DNA of 64,000 bases. Source: Phytophthora sp. 'mugwort' (taxonomy: Eukaryota > Oomycota > Peronosporomycetes > Peronosporales > Peronosporaceae). The notes under the pieces were generated by a model. That model saw only the letters and a program-made list of their open reading frames with translations, made no database searches and was not told the DNA's origin. Made by a program: the position numbers and the translations under genes. The stretch spans positions 1,116,001-1,180,000 of the forward strand of contig JAUCEF010000014.1 of assembly GCA_033558025.1 (NCBI GenBank). The letters are read 5' to 3'. Positions within the stretch are counted from its first letter, which is position 1, and each line of letters opens with the position of its first letter. Below are positions 53,407 through 64,000 of the stretch, in pieces.

Positions 53407-54042
53407 ATGAGCTCTGATGAGATTATTTTTGATGCAGCGTTGCTTGAAGAAGTGGTCGCTTTCTTCAAGACGAGCGATTCGTTTCTGCCGCAAACACCTC
53501 CAGTGAATTCATCCACGGCAGTCGACGCGCTCGAGATTGCCAGTTCCAGGTCGCCAGAGTCTCCTACCACTGACTGCTATTCGTACGACGTCAACGACTC
53601 AAAGTACACAAAAGATAACGTAGCGGCTCTCAAGCGGAAAACTCGACGCGAGAAAGAGGCGATCCGAAAACAGCGATATCAACGGCGGCTCAAGCACGAG
53701 AGAGAGACCTTGAGGCGAATGGAGAAAATGTTGAGCATACGACTGCAACAGCTTAAGCTAACACACAAGAGCAGGGCGTGTGCAATAGACGGCAAACAAA
53801 TTCCAGTGAGTTCGGACTTACAAGACGTAGGACGACGAGAACAGGAAGCACGGCTTCGAGCGGAAGAAGAACAGAAACGATTGGTAGAGGCTATCACGAT
53901 CCAGACGTCGTATTTGGCAACTTTACAAGACTTGCTACCATACCACGCTAACATTTACAGCGTGGCTGCTTGCAAGGCACCGAAGTGTGAAACCAACAAG
54001 CAGATTGCTCACATACCCGGCGACTTTGATTTCAGCGTGTAA
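53407..54042 (+). CDS. Short bZIP-type protein lacking the START-like domain
   Basis: 211 residues starting MSSDEIIFDAALLEEVVAFF. Basic region TRREKEAIRKQRYQRRLKHE, heptads LRRMEKMLSIRLQQLKL, second coiled coil EARLRAEEEQKRLVEAITIQ. It ends after LATLQDLLPYHANIYSV plus a short unique tail. The conserved Trp of the linker is missing here (VGRREQEARL follows directly). Same truncated plan as the gene at 51913, so the short form is a repeated type rather than a single accident. Confidence 0.75.
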   Translation: MSSDEIIFDAALLEEVVAFFKTSDSFLPQTPPVNSSTAVDALEIASSRSPESPTTDCYSYDVNDSKYTKDNVAALKRKTRREKEAIRKQRYQRRLKHERETLRRMEKMLSIRLQQLKLTHKSRACAIDGKQIPVSSDLQDVGRREQEARLRAEEEQKRLVEAITIQTSYLATLQDLLPYHANIYSVAACKAPKCETNKQIAHIPGDFDFSV

Positions 54043-55505
54043 CGTTTTCCCGTGTATATGGGTGTAACTGTAAATGTAGCGTACTCTGTCAAGATTGTTT
54101 TTTAATCACAAAGGGTCATGTTTCTTGTTTCAACGACATTACCAATGTTGGTAGAAGCACTAACACATAACAATAGGGCTACAAGCTAGTGGGTAGTGCT
54201 TGTTTTAAATGCTAGAATAACTTTAGACTGCCGTTACGCGGCATTAGGTAGATGCGCGAATACAGTACGATTAACGACCGTGATCATCACTAGCGAAGCG
54301 CTCATCCTCGACGCTAATGTACACTCAGGTGGCAGAAAGAGACATGGTTATAGGATTTCCTCTTGCTTGGCAGACTCGAGTAAAGACAGCAAGTAAACGA
54401 CGCGAATGAAAGTCACAATCGACGACTGGCAATCAGGGCACTACGTCAGGTAACAATGACTCAGGGGTTGAGACGGGATGCCCTCGACTACGAACGCTCG
54501 TAGCGTGCCGTAAACCTAGGCAGGTGCCTTCCCTGATGTTCTTACTTCAAAACGACAGGAATCGGAGTCGTGATCGTGATGATTTGGCTCTTCCACTATT
54601 TGGCCGCTACTATACATGACACAAACGCTTGGACGATCTCGATGCCATTTAAGCCGCACACCCGGTACCACAGCAACGCGGGACTGCTGTGAAACTTGCA
54701 GGGATGCCTTCTTTCTGGAGAGATCTCGTCGTGATGCAAGGCGAGCAGCGACTTCAATCCGAGAGACAACAGAAGCTCGTGGCTACCGACAGCGGACTAG
54801 TCTCGTACCTTGTGACGATGAGGGTACTGCGTAACAATTAAGACATCGCTAAGTTGGATGTGCATGCCGCGGTACGATCCAGACTGCATTCCAGTCTCTA
54901 CGTGAATACGCTGGCGAACCAAGCTCTATAACGAGCAGCTGAGAGTCATGTGACTGCAGGGTAAACTCAACTGTAGGGAGTCATTCTCGGCTTGTATGCC
55001 TGATGGAATCATCTCATGGGCGCGGCGATCGGCTACGAGCAATAGAATGCAGGATTTCCAGCCCTTTAACAAGTCTACCCAACCTTTCAGCTTCAAGGAT
55101 CCTAATCAGACAAGGTGGAGATTGGTGAAGCTGCACCGGTTGGCAGAAGAAAAAAGTTGATGGACGGGGGAATTGTAACGATGTTAAGGTCATCTGGATC
55201 GGCCTAACGCGGATGATGGGGCCACAAGGACGAAGGTTTCAGTCCTGCAACGGTAAATTTGTCATCGCTTCGTGAGCGGGACTCACTCCACGTTTACCTG
55301 AAAGTCTTTTTCGGAAGTAGAAGAATTTTCGCCTTAGGTGCTACCACCGACAAAGATGGTTCGGTCACATTGGACTTTGGCGACTTAGCTAGTGCAGCTC
55401 TGAAGCTCAGCATGTTGTATCAATTGACGCAGAGCTCTGTGGAAGATTCTGATAGAAGGCCGCTAAACAATTATTGGAGTTTTTTTTAATGTTGTTTAAA
55501 AGCAA
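54043..55505. other. No supported gene
   Basis: About 1.5 kb without recognisable domains. The frames 54616-54834 and 55259-55489 on the plus strand are open but give no family match; the latter (KVFFGSRRIFALGATTDKDG) could be a remnant of something real. Confidence 0.35.
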
Positions 55506-55588
55506 CACGTGAGCTAGCAATTGGTATCCGAAGTAGTCGCAATGTACAAAGTCACGCACCAGCCCACCTCATGACCACGTGGCACGTG
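55506..55588 (+). promoter_or_regulatory. Cluster of three CACGTG (G-box) motifs
   Basis: CACGTG occurs at 55506-55511, 55576-55581 and 55583-55588, the last two separated by one base, about 170-250 bases upstream of the ATG at 55757. G-boxes are bZIP/bHLH sites. Three within 83 bp is far denser than expected by chance for a hexamer. Confidence 0.45.
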
Positions 55589-55756
55589 ATGGTTGATGCG
55601 ACGCTTATAGCTGCCACATCTGTAAACATAATTTCTATAATATACAGCTGTCGCGCTGGCTATTTCGGTGCGAATTTTGCGCATGCTTAAGTTAGCCTTC
55701 CCCGCTATCATTGTCCATTGGGGTCAGCTCAGCACGCCATCTAACAGCCTCGAGAA

Positions 55757-57022
55757 ATGGACGCTACTAGCATTGAAATTGCGTTCCTAGACGAAGTGTC
55801 AGCCTTCCTCAACACGACCGACACCACCAGAACGAATGTGGGAACGGATATTCCTCACCAGAATCGACGGGCTGAAGCTAGCACGTCCGATACGGACAGC
55901 TCCCAAGACCGCGCGTCAGAGCTAGATCGTTTCGCTAATGACAAACCCGCGTCCAAACATTTAACTAGACGACAAAAGGAAATCCTGAGAAAGAAGAGGT
56001 ACGAACGTCGGCTCAAGAACGAAAGAGATACGCTTCGCAACATGGTGACCGATCTAACGTCACGACTTGAGCAGTTGCGGCAAGGAAACAAGAGCAAGCA
56101 CCGAGAGCTTGTCGTCCCTTCGGATGCTGTGGCCTCCACGTGGAGAGCCTTAGCTAGTGTCCGTCGTGAGCAGCGACATCAAGCGCAACAAGAACAGTCT
56201 CGACTTGAAGCAGCGATCGACGATCAAGCTACGTATCTCGAGACGCTGCGTGCACTACTGCCCAAGAATATGTACGACTGGGTCGCTATCACAAAGGCGA
56301 CTCGTGCAGCCATCCTTTCCAGCCGTCTGAACAACATGCAGGCCAATCACGTGCTCTTTGCCGAACATCTACGTCAAGTCTTTGCGGCGTATACTCACGT
56401 GGATGATGTCTTCCGTGACGTCGACGTAACGACTCTACCAGACGGAATCGCTGCTTCCTTGTGTGCTGCTGAGGCGAATAATGGTACTGAGTACTTCAGA
56501 CACTTCCACAAGTGCTCGCTGCCCTTCAGTTTCCAGCAGACACACGAGGCTTGGTGGAAACTGACCAACCTCAACCAGTGGCTTCAGGAAGGAGACGGCT
56601 ATGCAGACCTGGCAGATTCAAGCGACACGGTCATTCTCAGGGTTCGCTTGGTACGGACGTTGCCAAGTGGACTCACTGTGTCGATCATGCAGCGGTATAT
56701 TCTTCGTCGTTTCGTGGAAGAAACTCAAGCTGTCTTCATGTGGAAGACATACTCAGAAGGAGAAGGGACCTTTTCCGGAGCATACGTGGAAGAAACCGGA
56801 TGGGCGCGTCTTCAGCCGTCGATGGAGGACAACTCGACAGTGGTTGCAGTGTGCGTGCACCAAGCGCCCATGCTACTTGATGCCTCCAAGCCGCGCATGG
56901 TTGAAGCACACGAGTTTTATAACGTCATGCAAACTCTACTACAAGAGAATGCACAAGCCATCGTGGCTTTGCTGTCCAAGAAACTGCTGGAGGAAACCTT
57001 GTCACCAATTGAGATCATGTGA
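55757..57022 (+). CDS. bZIP + START-like protein (M96-like family), full length
   Basis: 421 residues starting MDATSIEIAFLDEVSAFLNT. The basic part LTRRQKEILRKKRYERRLKN and heptads LRNMVTDLTSRLEQLRQGNK are followed by the Trp linker STWRALASVRREQR and second coiled coil. The START-like domain shows KCSLPFSFQQTHEAWWKLTN, MQRYILRRFVEETQAVFMWK and EGTFSGAYVEETGWARL. It is close to the next gene and forms a subgroup with it, distinct from the 37.9-44.4 kb genes (FSGAYVEETGW rather than GMHSDETGW). Three G-boxes lie upstream. Intact. Confidence 0.82.
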   Translation: MDATSIEIAFLDEVSAFLNTTDTTRTNVGTDIPHQNRRAEASTSDTDSSQDRASELDRFANDKPASKHLTRRQKEILRKKRYERRLKNERDTLRNMVTDLTSRLEQLRQGNKSKHRELVVPSDAVASTWRALASVRREQRHQAQQEQSRLEAAIDDQATYLETLRALLPKNMYDWVAITKATRAAILSSRLNNMQANHVLFAEHLRQVFAAYTHVDDVFRDVDVTTLPDGIAASLCAAEANNGTEYFRHFHKCSLPFSFQQTHEAWWKLTNLNQWLQEGDGYADLADSSDTVILRVRLVRTLPSGLTVSIMQRYILRRFVEETQAVFMWKTYSEGEGTFSGAYVEETGWARLQPSMEDNSTVVAVCVHQAPMLLDASKPRMVEAHEFYNVMQTLLQENAQAIVALLSKKLLEETLSPIEIM

Positions 57023-57377
57023 GGAGCATTCTTTTTTTATTTAGTTTTGCGCGTAAGTAAATAATGCATAATATTATTTTACTAGTACCTGCGATGGACG
57101 TATTGACGGCTCGTAACTGCGTTTGGATCTAGTAACGATGAGACCACGTCACGCAAAACTGAGTGACTCACAGCCTTTACCTTACTCAGTGGAAACTGGG
57201 GCAGACTCTACCGTAGAGACACTACAGCTGCCACTCTGGCTATAGTGTCACAAAGAGAGGAGTCTCTAGGTGATTGGTGGCATGATGCACTCGATCACTT
57301 GTCTTTTTCGCTACCCATTGCCCACTAATTATTAAGCTTGGTGAGCTGAACACTGGACCACTTTCAAGACGGACAAA
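57023..57377. other. Intergenic between tandem bZIP paralogues
   Basis: 355 bases without coding signal. No CACGTG is present, unlike upstream of the preceding gene. Confidence 0.4.
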
Positions 57378-58634
57378 ATGCCTACAGACGCAGCGTTCCT
57401 TGACGAGCTCTCTGCTTTCCTGGACACGAACGATCTGTCTGTGTCAACTGGTGGGAGCGAGCATGACCAACGCGTCGTAGCTGGAACTTTTGACAAGACG
57501 TGTGCGTCGCCCCTCGGTACCCGGCCCCACTGCCTCATCGATACGTGCAAGACCAACGCTAACGATATGCAGGCTCTGAAGCGTTTAACTCGCCGGCAGA
57601 AGGAGGCTCTTCGCAAGCAACGGTACATACGGAGGCAGAAGAACGAGCGGGAGACTCTCAATCGCATGGAGAAGGAGCTCACGTATCGTCTGACTCAGCT
57701 GCAGCAAGAGAATGAGGTCAAGAAGCGACGCACACTTCACACCGAGACTGTCGGTAACTCGACGTGGCGAGATCTGGCCCTGCTGCAGCGTGAGCAGCTT
57801 CATCGCTCGAAAGATGAGCAAAAGAAACTCGTCAGTGCTGTGACCATGCAGGCCACATATCTCAATACGTTAAGCAAATTAGTTTCCGAGCACCTGCTTC
57901 GTTCAGTCGCTACCAAGGCGGGAGCGTCCATGGCTATCGCGTCCAGTCTCCAAACCAATAAGCAGACGAACCGCTTTCGATTCACCGAGCAGCTACGCCA
58001 GGTCGTCGCGGAGTATGCTCAAGTTGATGACATTTTCAGTAAATTTGACGTTTTCAGTATGCCGAATGGAATGACCAGCTCGATGCGTGGAGAAAGCGGA
58101 GAGGAATATTTCCAGCACTTTAACAGGTTCACGCAGCCATTCCGATTGACTCAAACGCAGCAGACGTGGTGGAAGTTGGCCAGTTTTGAAGGCATGATCG
58201 CAGATCGTGAGGACTATGCGGATCTGGCTGATCCCAATCAAGCTGCGATTCTCAGACTGCGCTTAGTACGGACGTTAGTGACTGGAACGACCGTGTCGAT
58301 CATCCAGCGCTACATCATTCGTCGGGTTGTGGAAGAAACCCGCACAATTTTCACGTGGAAAACCTTGTCCGAGGGCGAAGGCATCTTTGCTGGTATGTAC
58401 CTGGAGGAGACGGGCTGGGCTTGTCTTCAAGACTCGATCGAGGACGAGTCGACAGTTGTCGGCGTGTGCGTTCACCAAACTCCGATGCGGTTTGGCGCCT
58501 CCAGTCCTCAGCAATCGAACAGCCACGAGTTCTGCGAATTAATGCACAACATGCTCAACGAGAACGCCCAAATGGTCACCGCAATGTTGTCCAAAATGCT
58601 GATAGACGAAACCCTGGCCGATATCGACATTTAA
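57378..58634 (+). CDS. bZIP + START-like protein (M96-like family), full length
   Basis: 418 residues starting MPTDAAFLDELSAFLDTNDL. Basic region LTRRQKEALRKQRYIRRQKN, heptads LNRMEKELTYRLTQLQQENE, Trp linker STWRDLALLQREQLHR, then second coiled coil. The START-like domain has RFTQPFRLTQTQQTWWKLAS, IQRYIIRRVVEETRTIFTWK and EGIFAGMYLEETGWACL. Tandem duplicate of the gene just upstream. Intact, probable nuclear regulator; ligand, if any, unknown. Confidence 0.82.
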   Translation: MPTDAAFLDELSAFLDTNDLSVSTGGSEHDQRVVAGTFDKTCASPLGTRPHCLIDTCKTNANDMQALKRLTRRQKEALRKQRYIRRQKNERETLNRMEKELTYRLTQLQQENEVKKRRTLHTETVGNSTWRDLALLQREQLHRSKDEQKKLVSAVTMQATYLNTLSKLVSEHLLRSVATKAGASMAIASSLQTNKQTNRFRFTEQLRQVVAEYAQVDDIFSKFDVFSMPNGMTSSMRGESGEEYFQHFNRFTQPFRLTQTQQTWWKLASFEGMIADREDYADLADPNQAAILRLRLVRTLVTGTTVSIIQRYIIRRVVEETRTIFTWKTLSEGEGIFAGMYLEETGWACLQDSIEDESTVVGVCVHQTPMRFGASSPQQSNSHEFCELMHNMLNENAQMVTAMLSKMLIDETLADIDI

Positions 58635-59221
58635 GTGTATGTATGGAAAACCGATCAGGTTTGAGTGTTGACCCCGTAATATGAACGTTCCGTGAGGTTC
58701 AGATGACCTCTGCAATCTGTCGTGGCAACGCTTTGGTAGCGTAGTATCACCAGTCGCTTTAACCAATACCTACGTTGATACCTGAGCTGACTAATATTTA
58801 TGGCTGAAACAAAGTGGACAGGGACCTGGTTTAGGTGGACGAAACTGCCACGGACCTTAATAAATTTGTGTTACAGTAATCTGCCTCAATAAAAAAGTCA
58901 CAAAAAATCATAGCCTAAAACATAACTGTATAGCGTATTATTGTAATTTGGTAGAGTTTTGCCCTAGACGCCATATTATTCTCAAGTCACTATGCAGAGC
59001 TCGACTATTTTATTGAGGAAGATTACTGTACTGGAGAACCAGTCTTATCTGTAAGCAAATTCGACCGTGTCTCTAACTGGACAAAAATGCTGCATCGCAC
59101 GCAGTTCGCGGAGCAATTACATTGAGGTACAGGCAACACACAGTTGTAGAACCACATCGGGCCGGGGCATGACCTGATGTTCTTACAGACAGAACACGAA
59201 TTAGTGACACACAAAATTTTT
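58635..59221. other. Intergenic, 3' flank of pogo-like element
   Basis: No gene recognised. The terminal repeat of the adjacent pogo-like transposon should be in the right part (about 58850-59220) but I did not find a convincing partner on the other side. Confidence 0.35.
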
Positions 59222-61158
59222 TTATTCAAAGTAGTAAGTTATTTTCTGCTGTTGCAAATTACCAAGAAGGAGTTTTCTACTGGCACTAATGATGTCGTTG
59301 AGCCCCTGGCACTCAATTTCATTGGCAAACGCATAAGTTGACAACTGGATACATGCATTGAGTGCGTCGCGATGCGACATAGGTTGATTCTCATCGTCCT
59401 CGTCTTCGATCGGGTCAAAGACATCCAGATCTTGATCATCTGGTTCCCATTCCGGGCAGACGCTGTCGCATTCCAGATAGTCTTCAGCAGGCATGGGATC
59501 AGCGAGTGACAGCTTGCCGATCAGCGCGTCCAACTCAGACGAATCACAGATGCCCTTCGGTTCGTTCAGCTGCTTCAGAGCACACACAGTCGCAGGTTGG
59601 ATGATCCCAGTATGTGCCCAACAAATCCGAATAGTAGACGGATTGACAGCGTTCCAAGCCTGAAAAATCATGCGAATCGCTGTCAACAAGTCGATTTTGG
59701 TGCAGGCGTCGGCAGTGATTTGGTCGAGTGTCCACTGCACAAAGGCGCAACGGTAATGCAGTTTAAAATTCTTGATAATACCCGCATCCATTGGTTGCAA
59801 GTAGGATGTGGTATTGGCAGGTAGGAAGTGTACACGAACGTTTGCGAGCTCGATGTCAACGTGACACGGTGCATTATCAATGAGAAGCAGCACCTTCCGT
59901 CTATGCATCTTCAAGTTCACCAATTTCAACCAATCAGTGAAGAACACGGCAGTCATCCACGCTTTTTTATTGGCCAAAAATTGAACTGATAGCTTTGACT
60001 TGTCCACGCCCTTAAAACACCGAGGATTGAGGTACCGATGAATCACAAGTGGCTCAAGCTTCTCGCTCCCGTCCATGTTGCAACACAAAGCAACGGTGAT
60101 GCGAGCTTTGTCCTTCTTGTGACCGGCAATCGGCCGTGTTGCAAGCGTTTGGTTAGGCTCCATGCGAAAAATAGACCCGTTTCGTCCATATTATAGACGT
60201 CTCGTGGCTCATACTCATCCAACAGGTCCATCAACTCTTTCCGTTGTGCCTCAAGCTCATGCACAGCAACACTTGCAGCCTCTCCATGCATTCGATGAGA
60301 CTTGATGCCATGGCGCTGTTTGAACCTCGTCACCCACGACGAGGACACGGATTGGTCGGGACCAAGCAGTTCGTTCGCTTTCGTCCAGATGATGGCGTCA
60401 CTGATGCATACGCGGGCTTGTACCGACACAAACCATTCGAACAATTGCTTCTCCATCGCTTCAAACCGACCAGCTTGCTTGCGTTTCGCCTGCGGATTAA
60501 CGTGATTGTCTTGCTTGGTACGAAGAATCTTGCTGATTGTCGAGCGTTTAACATGCTTCCCCAGCGTGCGAAGAGCCCAATCACTCGACACGGATTGGTC
60601 GGGACCAAGCAGTTCGTTCGCTTTCGTCCAGATGATGGCGTCACTGATGCATACGCGGGCTTGTACCGACACAAACCATTCGAACAATTGCTTCTCCATC
60701 GCTTCAAACCGACCAGCTTGCTTGCGTTTCGCCTGCGGATTAACGTGATTGTCTTGCTTGGTACGAAGAATCTTGCTGATTGTCGAGCGTTTAACATGCT
60801 TCCCCAGCGTGCGAAGAGCCCAATCACTCGACACGGATTGGTCGGGACCAAGCAGTTCGTTCGCTTTCGTCCAGATGATGGCGTCACTGATGCATACGCG
60901 GGCTTGTACCGACACAAACCATTCGAACAATTGCTTCTCCATCGCTTCAAACCGACCAGCTTGCTTGCGTTTCGCCTGCGGATTAACGTGATTGTCTTGC
61001 TTGGTACGAAGAATCTTGCTGATTGTCGAGCGTTTAATGCTTCCCCAGCGTGCGAAGAGCCCAATCACTCAATGCCTTTTGCGTCAGGTCTGAATTGGCC
61101 TCGTGGTGGCTCTGATCTTGTTCTTTTCGTCTATCGTGAGGCAAATGCGGGACGGCAT
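59222..61158 (-). pseudogene. Pogo/Tigger-like transposase with triplicated DNA-binding segment
   Basis: Starts MPSRICLTIDEKNKIR at 61158. A helix-turn-helix segment (KRSTISKILRTKQDNH) and CENP-B-type segment (FEAMEKQLFEWFVSVQARVC, DAIIWTKANELLG) follow and are present three times. Then come VTRFKQRHGIKSHRMHGEA and the DDE domain: DVYNMDETGLFF, VLLLIDNAPCHVDIELANV and SYLQPMDAGIIKNF, giving the three catalytic Asp. Only a few lesions exist: a 2-base loss in the first repeat (near 61036), a shift near 61085, and a one-base loss after ETGLFF (near 60165). The catalytic half is otherwise intact to the stop at 59222. Confidence 0.85.
60344..61070 (-). repeat. Three tandem 243-bp repeats within the transposase
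   Basis: Units start at 60344, 60587 and 60830. The first two are 243 bp and appear identical; the third is 2 bases shorter because AACATGC reads AATGC. 243 is a multiple of three, so 81 residues are added per copy without loss of frame. Near identity points to very recent duplication or a collapsed/expanded assembly artefact. Confidence 0.93.
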
Positions 61159-64000
61159 GTTGGAAAATCCAAGAATGAAGCGCAGTAGTCGGCTAAAATC
61201 ATCAAAATTCACTGACGACCAGTCATTTTGTGCTCCTGTGTTCCTGTATTATATAACTGTGAGATAACAATTTTATCTTGATTTCACTATTGGCATTTCT
61301 GTTCCCTTGAACCGATGTGCGACAACTCGATTTGTGCCTCATCTGTAAGTCACACAACTGTGAGTTGTCTGTATTTACTTATCCATAAGGTGCTACATTC
61401 GGTTAACATCAGAACAACACTTTTGAAATACCTAAGTGTCTGGTGCGTCGGTTGGCATGCTCGCTCGATCATACGGCTGAGTAGAAGAAGCTCATTTCCC
61501 TCCTTCCGGATAGAGTACCGCCTTCCGATCCTCCCGTCGCCCATGGGTGCACACTTCGTAGTGATTCCGATCACCACTTGTGCTCAGACGAGGTGCTTAA
61601 CGCCCTCGGTCTAGCAGCCTCACGGGCAGCGTGGTTCTGTTCTATGTGTTGTCATGCAAAGTTTAGCAGGGCGGACGCAATCTATCCAGCCTTCGGTGGA
61701 GCAGTGATTGCCGAGGAGGTTTGTGAGGAAACTGCCAGCGAAATCGTAGAGCTAGAGCGGCGAGTGAGCAATATCTTTAAGTTCAAGTGTGACGTACTCA
61801 AAGACTTGGTCAATATGACGACCTACGCGGCTGCGAAGTTGCAGAAGGTTCCCCCAGAATGATTTGTAATTGGGGTCATGACCGTGGACAATTCGCGGGT
61901 TTTGAGGGCTCGAAAAGTGACACTTGCTTCTTGCCCCGGCGAATCCATCCCATTTGCCAACAATATTGCCATGTCTATGAAGGATCGACGTCGACTTGAA
62001 TAGGTAATTTGGCTTACACTTTATATGTGCTGCTCATCAAGTAACTGATAGTGCTTAATAGACTGTGTGTTAGTTAATATATGATGAAGTTTACCCGCCT
62101 CAACCATGCTGGCCGGCTGGCAACGTACTCGACCAGTTGCTAGTCACCTTCGACTCGCTGACACGACTCTTACAGCGCTTTGCCACATCTATTCGTACCA
62201 AGTGCCCTGCTATTCTTCGGTAAGTTGTCCAAAGTTTTGTTTTAGGATGATTGTTTTCTTACGCGTGGTACTGTTATATTCCTGACCCTTGTCGTAGACG
62301 ACATTTCCTGAACTGATAAATATTCAGGATGAATTCATCACTAAGTGCTGGGGAAAGTACTAGAACTACAAGGTGTCGGATATATTTAATACGGACGATA
62401 CCAGCATTTAATACGACATGCCCCAAGCGCATTGAGGCGAGAAGGGGAAACTCTCGATGATCCGTCCCACGAAAAGCATTCTGCACGCATCACCGCACTT
62501 CTAACGTTCGAGCCGATGGTAATATCTTACAGCTTGTTTCGTGCTACTCCTCATGCCTATTATTGTTTCAGTGTTGATTTGCAGGTAAGAAGATGCCAAT
62601 ACTCTTCATTACGAAAGGATCACCTGGTGGCAGGATCCAGAATTCATGTAGATAAAATAGTCGATTCATAAAGCGCGATTACATTTTGGGTAGGTCTTCG
62701 CGTCTTGATTCGTATGCTTTTGTAGATCACTTGTACTGCGTTTAAGAAAACGTATGGAAGAACGAGGCGATGTGGCATCATTATCTCGCGAGCTGCTCAT
62801 CTACGAGGTCAGCGGACCTTCAATTCTCTTGGAGGACAACTTAAGAGTGCCGCGCGGACACCACGTCTGGCGAATGAGCTGAACCATACTTTGCACACAC
62901 CCCACTCCCCCCCCCAGAGCTCGACCCCCATGTGACGGCCCCTCAACGTGGGTGTGATATCCCATCAAAGCAATGGTGCACAGTGTATGATTGGAGAAGG
63001 AAGCGTGCTGGAACGTCACCGCCGCCAAAAAAGAAGCGACTTGTCGTGTAGAAGGGCACTTCTCAAGTATGCGAGCAGCTATCCGAGGACGTCGTGCGGA
63101 AAAGCTTCTCCAAAGCGTTGCAGGTCGCAAAAGTATTGCCAGCAGCTTTCAAGCCCTAGCGTAACATGATTTTTAACAACGACGACGCTATGTAATACCA
63201 TTTCCCTGCTTGTTTCTCATTTAAATCTCCCTTACCTGAAGCTGCGACGACCTGCATAATGCAGGACTAGGTAGACCTACACATTGTAGGCGTCGTTGCA
63301 GCTCCAGCCTGCAAAAATACCATTACGACCAGTTTCCAACTAACTGCCAATTAGCGAGAATATTCGTGCAGCAGGCCACATGTAGTGGCCATCGTGCTCG
63401 ATTTGGGCGAGGTTTTTTGTATCGGTTCAACAAATCCTGGGTAGAGTGCTCATTGAGCTAGAAGAGGCGTGTAAAAACTTACTGAATTCTTGGAAACTCC
63501 GGATACAAAAACGTAATTTAAATAGACCAACATTAGGCGCCAAGGTCGTTTGTCAAAAGAAAACCGCACAGATTGATCGCTAAGGTCTCTAAATATTCTA
63601 CGTGCAAAAGGGAAGAGAAAAAAATTACAACCTGTAGGTACGCGGGTAGGTCTTATTTTTAACCGTTATCTGTAGGCCTAATAATAGCACGGCCACGTAC
63701 GAAATAGCATACTTTGTAATGGTGCTACGGTACAACTGTGTGCATGGATTGTGGTGGTGGTACCCTGTATACTCTGTACATGAGTGACTACTATAGCCAA
63801 GGAAGTCGGAAATATTAGTTTTGATTTACGGTGCTAAATGAGTTCGTAGTGGGCTTATGGTTCAAATATGCTTACAAAATAATTATTGAGCAAAGTACGA
63901 ATCGGGATTTAGCGGATACCTTGCTTATTATATGAAAAATGTGCTACTGTACTGACCGCTGTAAGCAAAAAACAAAATACAATTAATTGTACCATAACTA
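61159..64000. other. No supported gene to the window end
   Basis: 2.8 kb of short frames. The frame 61578-61862 (plus) is open for 94 residues with a helical end (VCEETASEIVELERRVSNIF) and a CSMCCH cluster, but no family is recognised. A run of nine C lies at 62907-62915. The last kilobase is AT-rich and without open frames of note. Confidence 0.4.

Noticed and set aside
60244..61188. 314-residue open frame on the plus strand over the tandem repeat
   Set aside because: It is the antisense of the pogo-like transposase. Its length comes from the 243-bp repeats being multiples of three.

Overview
The window looks like nuclear DNA of an oomycete, most likely a Phytophthora-type plant pathogen or close relative. 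I base this on a Crinkler-type effector relic, tandem bZIP genes of the oomycete 'M96-like' type, secreted leishmanolysin-like proteases, a short GT-AG intron, and the mixture of piggyBac, Crypton, hAT and pogo elements. These assignments rest on reading translations by eye; no database search was possible.

Layout: (1) 0.2-0.8 kb, a short bZIP gene. (2) 1.0-4.5 kb, a piggyBac element with terminal repeats and TTAA at both ends. (3) 5.2-20.7 kb, a decayed Polinton/Maverick-type endogenous virus. It carries double-jelly-roll major capsid protein, a core-like protein, minor capsid (penton), GIY-YIG nuclease, packaging ATPase, a tail-fibre-like protein with a C-terminal S74 chaperone, a small protein starting MGC, a block of unrecognised genes, an integrase with chromodomain, a protein-primed family B DNA polymerase and a small basic protein. 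(4) 20.9-22.6 kb, a broken Crinkler (CRN) gene that abuts the virus-like element. (5) 23.5-25.3 kb, a broken Crypton tyrosine recombinase. (6) 25.3-37.8 kb, transposon debris with a pogo-like fragment and two hAT elements pointing tail to tail. (7) 37.9-58.6 kb, the gene-rich part: an array of bZIP + START-like genes (four full-length, two short, two pseudogenes) that surrounds a cluster of three leishmanolysin-like genes (two intact, one dead). (8) 59.2-61.2 kb, a pogo/Tigger-like transposase whose DNA-binding segment has been triplicated in frame. (9) 61.2-64 kb, no gene I can support.

The most interesting part is the Polinton-like element. Its replication genes (polymerase, integrase) occupy one end and its virion genes (capsids, ATPase, fibre) the other. 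The genes are packed tightly: two neighbours share a palindromic CATG at their starts and two share a TTAA at their stops. A 36-bp-arm hairpin lies between the divergent major capsid and core genes. The element is inactive as it stands, with many frameshifts, internal stops and a lost catalytic aspartate in the polymerase. Its gene content still points to a complete virus with a host-recognition fibre that once infected, or lived in, an oomycete.

The bZIP genes probably act as transcription factors. Two of them have clusters of CACGTG (G-box) sites just upstream, which would fit control by bZIP or bHLH factors, possibly by family members. The proteases are predicted to be secreted or surface-anchored.
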